From Hafnia alvei (GTDB lineage: Bacteria; Pseudomonadota; Gammaproteobacteria; Enterobacterales; Enterobacteriaceae), in contig NZ_FMIQ01000070.1 in assembly GCF_900095695.1 (NCBI RefSeq), positions 1 through 64,000 of the forward strand: a stretch of 64,000 nt of DNA, in the 5' to 3' direction. Each line of letters starts with the position of its first letter. Position 1 is the first letter of the stretch. The notes beneath the pieces are model-generated. The model was not told where the DNA came from and did not search any database. It saw only the letters and a list, made by a program, of their open reading frames with translations. Below, in pieces: positions 26,633-38,687 of this stretch. The position numbers and the translations under genes were made by a program.

Positions 26633-28918
26633 TTACTCCCTGATGAGTCCGGCCTGAACGAATTCAGCAAACAGCGTTTTAGGCGTGATGGGCAGCGTGT
26701 TGATGGAGATGCCGGTTGCCATACGAATAGCGTTTCTAATTGCGGGAGCGGGCGAGATAATTGGCGGTTCGCCGAGCGCCTTATGCCCGTACGCTGACTG
26801 AGGTTCATAGGTTTCAACAAATGCACAGTCCAGATCGGGCAGATCCATAATGGTGGGGAATTTATAATCCAACAGGTTTGGATTACGGACTACGCCGGTT
26901 TTCTCATCAATGATCATCTCTTCGAATAAAGCCCAGCCGATCCCCATGCCCATCCCTCCATGCACTTGGCCTTCGGCAAGCTGTGGGTTAAGAATTCGGC
27001 CTGAATCATGCAGGTTGATAATCTTGTTGATGGTGACTTTGCACAGTGGAATATCGACGCTGAGATCGACAAACGTGCAGCCAAAAGCCGGTGGGTTAGT
27101 GGTGGTTTTATGGGATATTTCAGCTAGGAGCTGGGCGCCGATTTCCTGATGATAGTAAGCGTGCATCGAAACCTCCGCCACGCTCATGAGCACCATCTCA
27201 GGCTGGGCTGCCATCACGACATTTCCGTTGAGTAACGTGAGTCCCCACTGTGGCTGGTGGCTAATTAATTCGGCATGAGCCAGTATTTTACTGCGTAATT
27301 CGCTTGCCGCCTGCATCACCGCAGGCGCGGCAACATAGCTTTGCCGAGACGCAAATGCCCCGGGATCGTAGGCCGTGATATCGGTGTCTTGGGTGGATAT
27401 CACGCGAATATGTTCAAAGGGAATACCTAACGTTTCGGCGGCCATCTGGGCGAAAACGGTATCTGAACCTTGGCCGATCTCCGTGGCGCCAATTTGCAGG
27501 TTTACCGTGCCGTCTTGGTTGAGCAACATGCGGGCTCCCGCAATTTCAACGCCGACGGGATAGGTATTAGAACCGTAGCTGAAACACGCGACGCCGATGC
27601 CGCGGCGCAGATCGCCAGTTTGATTTTGGCAGGCGGCTTTACGGGCGTTCCATTCGAACAGATCGCGCCCTTTTTCAAGGCATTCAATAAGTCCTGCGCT
27701 ATAAATCTTTTTGTGGTTAACCGGATTGATATCACCGCTGCGTGCGGCATTAAGCAAACGTACATCGACGGCGTCGAGTGACAGTTTTTCTGCCGCGTCA
27801 TCTAATAAGCATTCAAGCGCAAAAGCCACCTGCGGCGCGCCATAGCCACGCATGGCGCCTGCGGCAGGATAGTTTGAATAATGCGTAAGAGCAGAATAGC
27901 CGAAGGCGCTACGGGGATAGAGATAGCTGATTTTGTTGGCACCGGCGGAAGCGATGGAATGCCCGTGCGAAGCATAAGCGCCCGTGTTTGACAGCACGTC
28001 CAACTGATAGCCCGTTAATATACCATCGTGATTAAGTCCCAATTCCGCGTCGATACTAAAGGCATGACGCGTGCGTGAAGCAAAAAAACACTCTTCACGG
28101 CTGAGTTCGACCTTCACCGGAATGCCACCCATCTTTTGGGTGAGAAATGCGGCCATCGGCTCTTCGAGTACGTCCTGTTTATTGCCGAATCCACCGCCAA
28201 TATAGGGTTTTATCACGCGTATGTTTGACCAAGGCATACCTAGTGCTTGAGCGACGGTGCGACGCACGATCTGTGGGATCTGGGTGCTGGACACAATCAC
28301 AATATGATCTGGCTGTTCCATATAGGCAAAACAGGTCACGCCCTCCATATGGCAGTGCTGGATCACCGGCGTTTGAAAATGTGCAGAAAGCTGCAGATCG
28401 GCCGATGAAATCGCTTCTTTAGGCTGATTCGCGCTGATATCACTTTTTTTCAGCGTATTCCCTTCTGGATGAATCAGCGGGGCATCTTGCGCTAAAGCGC
28501 CCTGCGCCGTGGTTATCACCGGCAGCTCTTGATACGCCACCTCAACCAGCGCGGCGGCTCGTTCTGCGGTTAGCGCATCACGCGCGACCACAATCGCGAC
28601 ACCGTCGCCATAATGGCGCACATGCTGGGTGAGTAGCTGACGATCGGCAACGTCTCGCTTAGCGGGCTCCAGTGACCAAGCATGTCCCGCGGTGGGAAAT
28701 CGTAATTCAGGCACGTCTTGATAAGTAAATACGGCTTCAACACCCGGCAAAGCCAGCGCCGCATAAGTATCAATGGCCGTGACGTAAGCGTGGGCGAGAG
28801 GGCTACGTACATATTTGGCGTAACGCATGCCGTGCATTTGATGATCGTCGGTGTAGCGAGCGTGGCCGGTAACCTTAGCTTCAGCGTCCACTCGCTTGAG
28901 TGGGGATCCTAACGACAT
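26633..28918 (-). CDS. xdhA: Xanthine dehydrogenase molybdenum-binding subunit XdhA
   Basis: XdhA is the catalytic subunit of a molybdenum hydroxylase for hypoxanthine, xanthine or a related purine. The 761 residues (752 in E. coli) begin MSLGSPLKRVDAEAKVTGHA; ATG 28918 has AAGGAG 7 bases upstream, and the open frame further upstream has no family similarity. Motifs include GGGFGNKQDVLEEP, AMRGYGAPQ, GATEIGQGSDTVFAQ and the catalytic Glu in KALGEPPI near residue 730. Moco is expected to be the molybdopterin-cytosine form in this family. It is the first gene of xdhABC. Confidence 0.94.
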   Translation of the reverse strand: MSLGSPLKRVDAEAKVTGHARYTDDHQMHGMRYAKYVRSPLAHAYVTAIDTYAALALPGVEAVFTYQDVPELRFPTAGHAWSLEPAKRDVADRQLLTQHVRHYGDGVAIVVARDALTAERAAALVEVAYQELPVITTAQGALAQDAPLIHPEGNTLKKSDISANQPKEAISSADLQLSAHFQTPVIQHCHMEGVTCFAYMEQPDHIVIVSSTQIPQIVRRTVAQALGMPWSNIRVIKPYIGGGFGNKQDVLEEPMAAFLTQKMGGIPVKVELSREECFFASRTRHAFSIDAELGLNHDGILTGYQLDVLSNTGAYASHGHSIASAGANKISYLYPRSAFGYSALTHYSNYPAAGAMRGYGAPQVAFALECLLDDAAEKLSLDAVDVRLLNAARSGDINPVNHKKIYSAGLIECLEKGRDLFEWNARKAACQNQTGDLRRGIGVACFSYGSNTYPVGVEIAGARMLLNQDGTVNLQIGATEIGQGSDTVFAQMAAETLGIPFEHIRVISTQDTDITAYDPGAFASRQSYVAAPAVMQAASELRSKILAHAELISHQPQWGLTLLNGNVVMAAQPEMVLMSVAEVSMHAYYHQEIGAQLLAEISHKTTTNPPAFGCTFVDLSVDIPLCKVTINKIINLHDSGRILNPQLAEGQVHGGMGMGIGWALFEEMIIDEKTGVVRNPNLLDYKFPTIMDLPDLDCAFVETYEPQSAYGHKALGEPPIISPAPAIRNAIRMATGISINTLPITPKTLFAEFVQAGLIRE

Positions 28919-30264
<1,346 letters not shown>

Positions 30265-30317
30265 GAAAAAAACAGTAATTACTGGTTTTTAATTTGTTTT
30301 TTAAAATTAAAAATACA

Positions 30318-30348
30318 ATGGATAACAATGCGTTATCCATTTTTTTTT
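30318..30348 (+). terminator. Intrinsic terminator after dapB
   Basis: ATGGATAAC (30318-30326) pairs with GTTATCCAT (30332-30340), followed by eight T. Confidence 0.9.
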
Positions 30349-30594
30349 ATATTAATGTTGGCTTTGGTTGTATTTTTCTATGAGTATCTTGTTAGTCGCC
30401 TTATTTTACTTTTTATTAACCTGAGTGGAAACTGTGATTGACCTTTGCAGAGGAAAATTGCATCATAAACCTATTGCCGCTAATTCACGACACTGGCAAC
30501 CGTTTTCTATTTCTAGTTAACATCTATTTTTAGCGACTTCGTTGTAAAATCTCTCCTTAAGCCTTAAAAAATACAAAAAAATCATCTTTTCAGG

Positions 30595-30623
30595 TAGACA
30601 AGCATTCACCACGTCTTTAGAAT
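30595..30623 (+). promoter_or_regulatory. carAB promoter P1 (distal)
   Basis: TAGACA (30595-30600) and TAGAAT (30618-30623) are 17 bases apart, each 5 of 6 to consensus. By analogy with E. coli this is the pyrimidine-responsive promoter. Confidence 0.65.
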
Positions 30624-30685
30624 GCGCGCAATTTGCCGGAAATTAGTCAAGAAGGCAGTTTTTTGCATTGATTTAGAACGAATGA

Positions 30686-30724
30686 TCTGCATTAATATGC
30701 AAATAATGTGACTGAATATTCTTT
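30686..30724 (+). promoter_or_regulatory. Two ARG boxes (ArgR operator) at carAB promoter P2
   Basis: TCTGCATTAATATGCAAA (30686-30703) and TGTGACTGAATATTCTTT (30707-30724) are 18-bp imperfect palindromes of the ARG-box type, spaced by exactly 3 bases as ArgR hexamers require. They are almost the same as in E. coli and end 10 bases before the start codon. Confidence 0.88.
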
Positions 30725-30734
30725 GGAGGGTGTT

Positions 30735-31907
30735 TTGATTAAGTCAGCTATATTGGTTCTGGAAGACGGAACCCAGTTTCACGGTCGGTCGATTGGTGCA
30801 GATGGATCGGCGGTGGGCGAGGTGGTCTTCAATACGTCAATGACCGGTTATCAAGAAATCCTCACTGATCCTTCCTATTCCCGCCAGCTAGTCACTCTTA
30901 CTTATCCCCATATCGGCAATGTCGGCACTAACGCCTCTGATGAAGAATCCTCCGCTGTTCATGCTCAAGGCCTGATAATTCGCGATTTGCCTCTGATTGC
31001 TAGTAACTACCGCAGCACCGAATGCCTCTCTGATTACCTCAAACGTCACAATGTTGTGGCTATCGCCGATATCGATACCCGCAAACTGACGCGCTTGCTG
31101 CGTGAAAAAGGTGCTCAGAATGGCTGCATCATCACCGGTAGCATTGACGGCACGCTGCCAGATGTTCAATTGGCGCTGGAAAAAGCGAAAGCGTTCCCAG
31201 GCTTAAAAGGTATGGATCTGGCAAAAGAAGTCACTACCCGCGAATCTTATGCTTGGACACAAGGCAGTTGGACGCTGATGGGTGATTTACCTGCGGCGAA
31301 AGAAGAGTCAGAGCTGCCATTCCACGTGGTTGCCTATGACTATGGCGTGAAACGCAACATCCTGCGCATGCTGGTTGATAGAGGCTGTCGCCTGACGGTG
31401 GTTCCGGCGCAAACGCCGGCAGAAGATGTATTAAAGCTTAATCCTGATGGTATTTTCCTATCCAACGGTCCCGGTGACCCAGAACCGTGTGATTACGCGA
31501 TTCGTGCCATTAAAACCTTCTTAGATACAGAGATTCCAGTATTTGGTATCTGCTTGGGCCACCAACTTTTGGCGCTGGCCAGCGGAGCCAAAACCATCAA
31601 GATGAAGCTTGGCCATCACGGCGGCAACCATCCAGTGAAAGACCTCGATAAAGACATCGTGATGATTACTGCGCAAAACCACGGTTTTGCCGTTGATGGC
31701 GATAATCTGCCAGATACGCTGCGCGTGACGCACAAGTCCCTGTTTGACCACACGGTTCAAGGGATTCACCGCACAGATAAAGCCGCGTTTAGCTTCCAAG
31801 GCCACCCAGAAGCAAGCCCTGGGCCGCACGATGCTGCGCCGCTGTTTGACCACTTTATCGATTTGATTCAGACCCACCGCGACACAATGACAAGAACAGC
31901 CAAATAA
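30735..31907 (+). CDS. carA: Carbamoyl phosphate synthetase small (glutaminase) subunit
   Basis: CarA hydrolyses glutamine and sends ammonia through a tunnel to CarB, for arginine and pyrimidine synthesis. The protein is 390 residues (382 in E. coli) with an N-terminal carA-specific domain and a class I glutaminase domain with the catalytic Cys in [10 protein letters not shown] and the His and Glu in [12 protein letters not shown]. The start is UUG 30735, as in E. coli: GGAGGG is well spaced from it and the protein then begins with [17 protein letters not shown]. An in-frame ATG at 30708 lies inside the ARG boxes and is rejected. carB follows after 18 bases. Confidence 0.96.
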   Translation: MIKSAILVLEDGTQFHGRSIGADGSAVGEVVFNTSMTGYQEILTDPSYSRQLVTLTYPHIGNVGTNASDEESSAVHAQGLIIRDLPLIASNYRSTECLSDYLKRHNVVAIADIDTRKLTRLLREKGAQNGCIITGSIDGTLPDVQLALEKAKAFPGLKGMDLAKEVTTRESYAWTQGSWTLMGDLPAAKEESELPFHVVAYDYGVKRNILRMLVDRGCRLTVVPAQTPAEDVLKLNPDGIFLSNGPGDPEPCDYAIRAIKTFLDTEIPVFGICLGHQLLALASGAKTIKMKLGHHGGNHPVKDLDKDIVMITAQNHGFAVDGDNLPDTLRVTHKSLFDHTVQGIHRTDKAAFSFQGHPEASPGPHDAAPLFDHFIDLIQTHRDTMTRTAK

Positions 31908-31925
31908 TCAGGAGCAATAAATAAA

Positions 31926-34900
31926 ATGCCAAAACGTACTGATATAAAAAGCATCCTGATTCTGGGCGCAGGCCCGATTGTTATCGGCCAAGCATGTGAA
32001 TTTGACTACTCGGGTGCGCAAGCGTGTAAAGCGCTGCGCGAAGAAGGTTACCGCGTCATTTTGGTGAACTCGAACCCCGCGACCATTATGACTGACCCAG
32101 AAATGGCCGATGCGACCTATATCGAGCCGATTCACTGGGAAGTGGTGCGCAAAATCATCGAAAAAGAGCGCCCTGATGCCGTTCTGCCTACCATGGGTGG
32201 CCAGACCGCACTGAACTGTGCGCTTGAGCTAGAGCGCGAAGGGGTGCTGGCAGAGTTTGGCGTAACCATGATTGGTGCGACCGCTGACGCCATCGATAAA
32301 GCCGAAGATCGCCGCCGTTTCGATATCGCGATGAAGAAAATTGGCCTCGACACCGCACGCTCAGGCATCGCTCACACCATGGAAGAAGCCTTAGCCGTCG
32401 CGGCTGACGTTGGTTTCCCATGTATTATTCGCCCTTCATTCACCATGGGCGGCACCGGCGGCGGTATTGCGTATAACCGTGAAGAGTTCGAAGAGATTTG
32501 CGAGCGTGGTCTGGATCTCTCCCCCACCAAAGAGCTGCTGATTGATGAGTCGCTGATTGGTTGGAAAGAGTACGAGATGGAAGTGGTGCGTGATAAAAAC
32601 GACAACTGCATCATCGTTTGCTCAATTGAAAACTTCGATGCGATGGGCATTCATACCGGCGACTCCATCACCGTTGCACCGGCCCAAACGCTGACCGACA
32701 AAGAATATCAAATCATGCGTAACGCCTCGATGGCGGTGCTGCGTGAAATCGGCGTAGAAACCGGTGGTTCTAACGTGCAGTTTGCGGTGAACCCGAAAAA
32801 TGGCCGCCTGATCGTCATTGAAATGAACCCGCGCGTGTCGCGCTCTTCTGCGCTGGCCTCTAAGGCCACAGGTTTCCCAATTGCGAAGGTCGCAGCCAAA
32901 CTGGCGGTGGGTTACACCCTTGATGAGCTGATGAACGACATCACCGGTGGTCGTACTCCGGCTTCGTTTGAACCGTCTATCGACTACGTTGTGACCAAAA
33001 TCCCTCGCTTTAACTTCGAGAAATTCGCGGGCGCGAACGACCGTCTGACCACCCAAATGAAATCCGTCGGCGAAGTAATGGCGATTGGCCGCACTCAGCA
33101 AGAATCTTTGCAGAAAGCTCTGCGTGGTTTGGAAGTGGGCGCAGCAGGCTTCGATCCTAAAGTGAGCCTCGATGACCCAGAAGCGCTGACTAAAATTCGT
33201 CGCGAGCTTAAAGATGCAGGCGCTGAGCGTATTTGGTACATCGCCGATGCTTTCCGTGCTGGCCTGTCCGTTGACGGCGTGTTCAACCTGACCAACATTG
33301 ACCGCTGGTTCTTGGTGCAAATCGAAGAATTGGTGCGCTTGGAAGAACAGGTTGCCGAAGTAGGGATTAATGGCCTGAGCCATGCGTTCTTACGCCAACT
33401 GAAACGCAAAGGCTTTGCTGACGCTCGTTTGGCTAAGCTGGCTGGCGTGGCGGAAACTGAAATTCGCAAACTGCGCCACAAGTACAATCTGCATCCGGTT
33501 TATAAACGTGTGGATACCTGCGCGGCAGAATTTGCCACCGATACGGCCTACATGTACTCCACTTATGAAGAAGAGTGCGAGTCGAATCCAAACAGCGACC
33601 GTCCGAAAATTATGGTGCTGGGCGGTGGTCCAAACCGTATCGGCCAGGGTATTGAGTTCGACTACTGCTGTGTGCATGCATCTCTTGCGCTGCGTGAAGA
33701 CGGTTACGAAACCATCATGGTGAACTGTAACCCTGAAACCGTTTCTACCGACTACGATACCTCTGACCGTCTGTACTTTGAGCCGGTTACGCTAGAAGAC
33801 GTGTTGGAAATTGTGGCGGTGGAAAAACCACAGGGCGTTATCGTACAGTACGGCGGTCAGACGCCGCTGAAACTGGCTCGTGCATTGGAAGCCGCCGGTG
33901 TGCCGGTTATCGGTACCAGTCCAGATGCGATTGACCGCGCTGAAGACCGTGAGCGCTTCCAGCAGGCCGTTGTGCGTTTGGGCTTAAAACAGCCCGCTAA
34001 CGCCACGGTTTCAACCATCGAGCAGGCCATTGAGAAGGGCGCTGTCATCGGTTATCCGCTGGTTGTTCGCCCATCCTACGTGCTGGGTGGCCGCGCAATG
34101 GAAATCGTGTATGACGAAATCGACCTGCGCCGTTACTTCCAAAATGCGGTGAGCGTGTCTAACGATGCGCCGGTGCTGCTGGATCACTTCCTCGATGATG
34201 CGGTTGAAGTTGACGTTGATGCAATCTGCGACGGTGAGCGCGTATTAATCGGCGGCATTATGGAGCACATTGAGCAGGCGGGCGTTCACTCCGGTGACTC
34301 GGCATGTTCACTGCCAGCTTATACGCTGAGCCAAGAAATTCAGGATGTGATGCGCGTACAGGCTGAAAAACTGGCGATGGAGCTCGGCGTTCGTGGGTTG
34401 ATGAACGTGCAGTTCGCGGTTAAAGATAATGAAGTGTATCTGATTGAAGTGAACCCGCGTGCAGCACGTACCGTACCGTTCGTGTCTAAAGCGACGGGAG
34501 TTCCGCTGGCGAAAGTTGCGGCGCGTGTGATGGCCGGTCAGACGCTGGCACAGCAGGGCGTGACTAAAGAAGTTATCCCGCCGTACTACTCGGTGAAAGA
34601 AGTGGTGCTGCCGTTCAATAAATTCCCTGGCGTTGACCCAATCTTAGGGCCTGAGATGCGCTCAACCGGCGAAGTGATGGGTGTTGGCCGCACCTTTGCG
34701 GAAGCTTTCTCTAAAGCGATGTTAGGCAGCCAGTCTAAGGTGAAAACGCCGGGGCGCGCGCTGCTGTCTGTACGTGAAGGCGACAAACACCGCGTGGTTG
34801 ATTTGGCGGCAAAACTGCTGAAGCAGGGCTTTGAGCTGGATGCGACCCACGGTACCGCAATCGTGTTGGGCGAAGCAGGGATTAATCCACGCTTGGTCAA

Positions 34901-35150
34901 CAAGGTGCATGAAGGGCGTCCTCATATTCAAGACCGTATCAAAAACGGTGAGTATTCCTATATCGTGAACACCACCGCAGGTCGTCAGGCGATTGAAGAC
35001 TCCAAGCTGATTCGCCGCAGTGCGCTGCAATACAAAGTGCATTATGACACCACGCTGAACGGTGGTTTTGCGACTGCGATGGCGTTGAACTCCGACCCAA
35101 CCGAGCAGGTTACGTCGGTGCAAGAAATGCACGCGCGCTTGAAAGGATAA
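31926..35150 (+). CDS. carB: Carbamoyl phosphate synthetase large subunit
   Basis: CarB makes carbamoyl phosphate from bicarbonate, ammonia and two ATP. The 1074 residues (1073 in E. coli) show the internal duplication of two ATP-grasp halves: [19 protein letters not shown] with [10 protein letters not shown] in the first half, and [19 protein letters not shown] with [10 protein letters not shown] in the second. The C-terminal allosteric domain (about 935-1074) binds UMP, IMP and ornithine in the family. It is cotranscribed with carA and followed by a terminator. Confidence 0.99.
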   Translation: MPKRTDIKSILILGAGPIVIGQACEFDYSGAQACKALREEGYRVILVNSNPATIMTDPEMADATYIEPIHWEVVRKIIEKERPDAVLPTMGGQTALNCALELEREGVLAEFGVTMIGATADAIDKAEDRRRFDIAMKKIGLDTARSGIAHTMEEALAVAADVGFPCIIRPSFTMGGTGGGIAYNREEFEEICERGLDLSPTKELLIDESLIGWKEYEMEVVRDKNDNCIIVCSIENFDAMGIHTGDSITVAPAQTLTDKEYQIMRNASMAVLREIGVETGGSNVQFAVNPKNGRLIVIEMNPRVSRSSALASKATGFPIAKVAAKLAVGYTLDELMNDITGGRTPASFEPSIDYVVTKIPRFNFEKFAGANDRLTTQMKSVGEVMAIGRTQQESLQKALRGLEVGAAGFDPKVSLDDPEALTKIRRELKDAGAERIWYIADAFRAGLSVDGVFNLTNIDRWFLVQIEELVRLEEQVAEVGINGLSHAFLRQLKRKGFADARLAKLAGVAETEIRKLRHKYNLHPVYKRVDTCAAEFATDTAYMYSTYEEECESNPNSDRPKIMVLGGGPNRIGQGIEFDYCCVHASLALREDGYETIMVNCNPETVSTDYDTSDRLYFEPVTLEDVLEIVAVEKPQGVIVQYGGQTPLKLARALEAAGVPVIGTSPDAIDRAEDRERFQQAVVRLGLKQPANATVSTIEQAIEKGAVIGYPLVVRPSYVLGGRAMEIVYDEIDLRRYFQNAVSVSNDAPVLLDHFLDDAVEVDVDAICDGERVLIGGIMEHIEQAGVHSGDSACSLPAYTLSQEIQDVMRVQAEKLAMELGVRGLMNVQFAVKDNEVYLIEVNPRAARTVPFVSKATGVPLAKVAARVMAGQTLAQQGVTKEVIPPYYSVKEVVLPFNKFPGVDPILGPEMRSTGEVMGVGRTFAEAFSKAMLGSQSKVKTPGRALLSVREGDKHRVVDLAAKLLKQGFELDATHGTAIVLGEAGINPRLVNKVHEGRPHIQDRIKNGEYSYIVNTTAGRQAIEDSKLIRRSALQYKVHYDTTLNGGFATAMALNSDPTEQVTSVQEMHARLKG

Positions 35151-35183
35151 TATCGGCGCCAAAAATTTCTGCGTTGAAATGCT

Positions 35184-35210
35184 AAGCCTGACTTCGGTCA
35201 GGCTTTTTTT
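35184..35210 (+). terminator. Intrinsic terminator after carB
   Basis: AAGCCTGAC and GTCAGGCTT form a nine-bp stem closed by a TTCG tetraloop and followed by T residues. Confidence 0.93.
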
Positions 35211-35426
35211 GGCTAATTTTTTCTTCATTCCAAAAAACTTGAGCAACTTGTTAAAAATTTTCGGATTTTATTTGTTTTTAAAACTGTCATGCTATGTCGT
35301 AGAAAATTCCCTAAGTTTTTTGATGCCTTAACCGATTAATATTCCTGTTAGCACCGCTTGCATTGCTGCCATGACATCAATATTTGGGTCTAAGATAAAT
35401 TAAGGCTTTCGCACAACGAGAAACGC

Positions 35427-35999
35427 ATGATCCTGATTATATACGCCCATCCTTATCCTCGGCATTCGCATGCCAATAAGCGTTTGTTAGACGCCGTTAT
35501 CGATATTCCTGAGGTTGAAGTTCGCTCACTGTATGAGCTCTATCCTGATTTCAATATTAACGTTGCTGCCGAGCAGCAGGCGTTGAGTCAGGCCGATCTG
35601 ATTATCCTGCAACACCCGATGCAGTGGTACAGCATGCCTCCGCTGTTAAAACTGTGGATCGATAAAGTTCTGGAACACGGCTGGGCTTATGGACATAACG
35701 GCAAAGCGTTAGAGGGAAAAGATTTTATGTGGGCGGTAACCACCGGTGGCAACGATCATCATTTTGATTTAGGCGACCATCCGGGCTTCCCGATTCTTTC
35801 TCAGCCGATTCAGGCAACGGCAATTTATTGCGGCATGAACTGGCTGCCATATTTTGCTGAACATAATACGTTTTCATGCGACGAAGCGGCGTTAGCTCGA
35901 GCCAGTGAAAGCTATCGTCGGCGTTTAATCAACTATATTGCGCTTCATCCGCAGGCAGAATTACCGGCATCCGACGTTGAGGAGCCAGCGCATGGATAA
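35427..35999 (+). CDS. kefF: KefF, ancillary flavoprotein of the KefC potassium efflux system
   Basis: KefF is an NAD(P)H quinone oxidoreductase-like flavodoxin fold protein that binds KefC at the membrane and is needed for full efflux activity. The 190 residues (176 in E. coli) have the FMN-binding start [16 protein letters not shown], the [20 protein letters not shown] segment (about 61-80) and [11 protein letters not shown]. The C-terminus is longer than in E. coli. The last eight bases overlap kefC, a sign of coupled translation. E. coli has the cai/fix genes between carB and kefF; these are absent here. Confidence 0.95.
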   Translation: MILIIYAHPYPRHSHANKRLLDAVIDIPEVEVRSLYELYPDFNINVAAEQQALSQADLIILQHPMQWYSMPPLLKLWIDKVLEHGWAYGHNGKALEGKDFMWAVTTGGNDHHFDLGDHPGFPILSQPIQATAIYCGMNWLPYFAEHNTFSCDEAALARASESYRRRLINYIALHPQAELPASDVEEPAHG

Positions 36000-37878
36000 C
36001 CACGGCATGATGATTGAAGGGCTGATTTATCTCGGCTCTGCGGCGCTGTTTGTGCCGATTGCGGTGCGTCTTGGTTTGGGATCGGTGCTGGGGTATTTGA
36101 TTGCCGGCTGCATTATTGGCCCGTGGGGGCTAAAGCTGGTTTCAGATGCGGAGTCCATTCTGACTTTCGCCGAAATCGGCGTGGTGTTGATGCTGTTTGT
36201 GATAGGCCTTGAGCTTGATCCTAAGCGCCTTTGGACGCTACGCGCCTCGGTATTTGGCGGTGGCAGTATTCAAATGGTCGGCTGTGGACTGGTATTGAGC
36301 CTGTTCTGCTATTTGCTGGGGCTGAGTTGGCAAGTGGCTATCTTGATTGGTTTAACGTTGGCTCTTTCTTCTACCGCCATTGCGATGCAGGCGATGAACG
36401 AGCGCAACTTGACCCCGTCGCCGATTGGTCGCTCCTCCTTTGCCGTTCTGCTATTCCAAGATATTGCAGCGATACCGCTGGTGGCGATGATCCCTCTGCT
36501 GGCAAGCAGCGGGGCAACGACCACCATGGGCGCATTTGCGCTGTCAGCGGCGAAAGTGGTTGGTGCTTTAGCTATCGTTATTTTGCTTGGCCGTTACGTG
36601 ACTCGTCCGCTGCTGCATTTCGTGGCGCGTTCAGGCATGCGTGAGGTTTTCAGCGCCGTGGCGTTATTCCTCGTATTTGGATTTGGCGTGCTGCTAGAAA
36701 TGGCCGGTATGTCGATGGCGATGGGGGCATTTTTAGCCGGTGTGTTGCTGGCCAGCTCTGAATATCGACACGCGCTGGAAAGCGACATTCAGCCGTTTAA
36801 AGGTCTGTTGTTGGGGTTGTTCTTTATCGGCGTAGGGATGTCGATTGATTTTGGCACTTTGTTTAGCCATCCGTTGCTGATTGCTACGCTGTTGTTTGGA
36901 TTCTTAATCCTAAAAGCGGCTTTGCTGTGGCTAGTTGCACCGATTCTAGGCGTACCGCGCAAGCAGAGAACGCTGTTTGCGGTGCTGTTAGGACAGGGCA
37001 GTGAATTTGCATTTGTGGTGTTTGGTGCGGCTCAAATGGCCGGGGTATTACCCGGTGAGTGGGCAAAATCATTAACGCTGGCGGTTGCGCTTTCCATGGC
37101 AGTAACGCCGATCCTGCTGGTGATATACACGCGCATGGAGAAAAACGTTAAACAGGATGAACGCCCGCAGGACATTATTGATGATGACAATGCTAGCGTG
37201 ATTATCGCCGGTTTCGGCCGATTTGGTCAGATTGCGGGTCGTTTGCTCTTAGCCAATGACGTGCACACGGTTGTACTGGATCACGATCCCGACCATGTTG
37301 AAACGCTGCGTAAGTTTGGCATGAAAGTTTTTTACGGCGATGCGACCCGCGTTGATCTGCTGGAGTCGGCGGGCGCTGCGAAAGCAAAAGTGTTGATTAA
37401 CGCCATTGATGACGTGGATGCCAATCTGCAGTTGACCGAGTTGGCGCAAGAACATTTTCCGCATTTGAAGATTGTCGCGCGCGCGCGCGATGTCGATCAC
37501 TACTATCAATTGCGGCAGCGCGGCGTGGAGTTCGTTGAACGAGAGCTGTTTGAGGGCTCGCTGCGTGTAGGGCGTAATGTACTGGAACATTTAGGCTGCG
37601 GTGCCTACGAGGCTCGCGAAAAGGCAGATATTTTCCGTCGTTATAACCTGCGTATGCTGGAAGAAACGGTGCCAAACTACGAGGATGCCGAATTCCGTCT
37701 TGCCAGTTTGCAACGGGCTAAAGAGATGCTGAGTCAGGCGATTGAGCAGGATAAGGCGCGCTTAACCATTGCCCAGCAAAGCGGCTGGCGCGGAAGTATT
37801 GACGGCAAATCTCCCGATCTTGACCCTATGGTTACGATCCACGAAGAGGATGTGCCAGAACTGCAAAAAGACGCTTAA
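35992..37878 (+). CDS. kefC: Glutathione-gated potassium efflux protein KefC
   Basis: KefC is an inner membrane K+/H+ antiporter held shut by glutathione and opened by glutathione adducts during electrophile stress. The 628 residues (620 in E. coli) have a CPA2 membrane domain (about 1-380) with VGMSIDFG and [12 protein letters not shown], and a cytoplasmic KTN domain (about 398-520) with the NAD-binding motif [20 protein letters not shown] 35992 is chosen because the protein then begins [19 protein letters not shown] like E. coli and GAGGAG lies upstream; earlier in-frame starts lie inside kefF. Confidence 0.96.
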   Translation: MDNHGMMIEGLIYLGSAALFVPIAVRLGLGSVLGYLIAGCIIGPWGLKLVSDAESILTFAEIGVVLMLFVIGLELDPKRLWTLRASVFGGGSIQMVGCGLVLSLFCYLLGLSWQVAILIGLTLALSSTAIAMQAMNERNLTPSPIGRSSFAVLLFQDIAAIPLVAMIPLLASSGATTTMGAFALSAAKVVGALAIVILLGRYVTRPLLHFVARSGMREVFSAVALFLVFGFGVLLEMAGMSMAMGAFLAGVLLASSEYRHALESDIQPFKGLLLGLFFIGVGMSIDFGTLFSHPLLIATLLFGFLILKAALLWLVAPILGVPRKQRTLFAVLLGQGSEFAFVVFGAAQMAGVLPGEWAKSLTLAVALSMAVTPILLVIYTRMEKNVKQDERPQDIIDDDNASVIIAGFGRFGQIAGRLLLANDVHTVVLDHDPDHVETLRKFGMKVFYGDATRVDLLESAGAAKAKVLINAIDDVDANLQLTELAQEHFPHLKIVARARDVDHYYQLRQRGVEFVERELFEGSLRVGRNVLEHLGCGAYEAREKADIFRRYNLRMLEETVPNYEDAEFRLASLQRAKEMLSQAIEQDKARLTIAQQSGWRGSIDGKSPDLDPMVTIHEEDVPELQKDA

Positions 37879-37884
37879 CCTTTT

Positions 37885-37913
37885 CGCCCTCTTTCATGTA
37901 CGGAAAGAGGGCG
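37885..37913. terminator. Terminator hairpin between kefC and the LysE-family gene
   Basis: CGCCCTCTTTC (37885-37895) pairs with GAAAGAGGGCG (37903-37913). Only three T follow on the plus strand and four A precede it. It lies between two converging genes and may serve both. Confidence 0.75.
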
Positions 37914-37920
37914 TTTAGCC

Positions 37921-38535
37921 TTAGCTTAAGGCCACTTTCAGACCTAACCCAATCAGCATCACACCTAAAAGGCGGTCGATGATCTTTTGTGCTTTTGCCA
38001 GCGCTAGTCGAACAGGCGCGCTTTGAATCAGCACAACCAGCATTGGCCACCAAATGAAAGATAAACCTAAAATTATCCCCGCATACCACAGTTTTTCACC
38101 CACGCCTGAGTTAACCTCTAATACCTGAGTGAATACCGCCAGAAAGAATAATGTCGCCTTAGGATTGAGTAAGTTACACAAATAGCCTTGTAAGAATGCG
38201 CTTTTGAGGCTGACTTGCTGAGGTGTTTGGTTATCGACGTTTATCTTGCTGCCGCCACGGGAAAAGAGGGCATGAATGCCAATCCAGACTAAATAGGCAG
38301 CACCGGCATATTTCAGAATATTAAACAGCCACGGTGTGGTGGTGATTACCACGGCCAGACCAGCGACACAATACGACATATGGGTTGCTACGCCGCCGAT
38401 CACGCCAAGTGCGGTCATCATGCCGGCCTGACGCCGATATCGTGCGGCATTTTTGATCACTAAGAAGAAATCGGGGCCGGGCGATAACATCCCCAGCGTT
38501 GCGATAGACGCAACAAACAGCGTGGTTTCAAACAT
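37921..38535 (-). CDS. LysE/RhtB-family amino acid exporter
   Basis: The 204 residues form a six-segment inner membrane protein of the LysE superfamily, with the signature MLSPGPDFFLVIKNAARYRRQAG (given in parts: LSPGPDFFLV, then GRQ-type RYRRQAG) at about residues 16-38 and NLLNPKATLFFLAVF near 124. The family exports amino acids such as lysine, threonine, homoserine or leucine; the substrate here is unknown. It converges on kefC and diverges from yjjP. No orthologue of it lies at this place in E. coli. Confidence 0.88.
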   Translation of the reverse strand: MFETTLFVASIATLGMLSPGPDFFLVIKNAARYRRQAGMMTALGVIGGVATHMSYCVAGLAVVITTTPWLFNILKYAGAAYLVWIGIHALFSRGGSKINVDNQTPQQVSLKSAFLQGYLCNLLNPKATLFFLAVFTQVLEVNSGVGEKLWYAGIILGLSFIWWPMLVVLIQSAPVRLALAKAQKIIDRLLGVMLIGLGLKVALS

Positions 38536-38687
38536 GATGAGATCCGTGGTGAGAAAAAATAATAACGCCTCTATGAGGCAAGGACATCACCTCTATTGGG
38601 GTTATTGAAGCAATATGATAAGAATATGAAAGCACTATTTTTAATCGAAAAATGAACGCATAACAACCAAAAAAATCAGGAAAAACC

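Larger units (their letters stand above)
30349..30734 (+). promoter_or_regulatory. Control region of carAB
   Basis: This 386-base leader region holds a distal promoter (30595-30623), two ARG boxes (30686-30724) that overlap a proximal promoter, and the ribosome site GGAGGG before the UUG start. The layout matches the two-promoter carAB control region of E. coli. Bases 30349-30590 are AT-rich and likely hold further regulator sites that I could not name. Confidence 0.6.

Noticed and set aside
30708-30734. Upstream in-frame ATG for carA
   Set aside because: It lies within the ARG boxes and has no ribosome site; UUG 30735 is well placed and conserved.
32622-33383. 253-codon minus-strand frame opposite carB
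   Set aside because: It is antisense to a highly conserved essential gene and shows no recognisable product.
37480-37500. Run of alternating GC dinucleotides in kefC as a Z-DNA or recombination site
   Set aside because: It is short and encodes the conserved RARARDVDH-type segment of the KTN domain.
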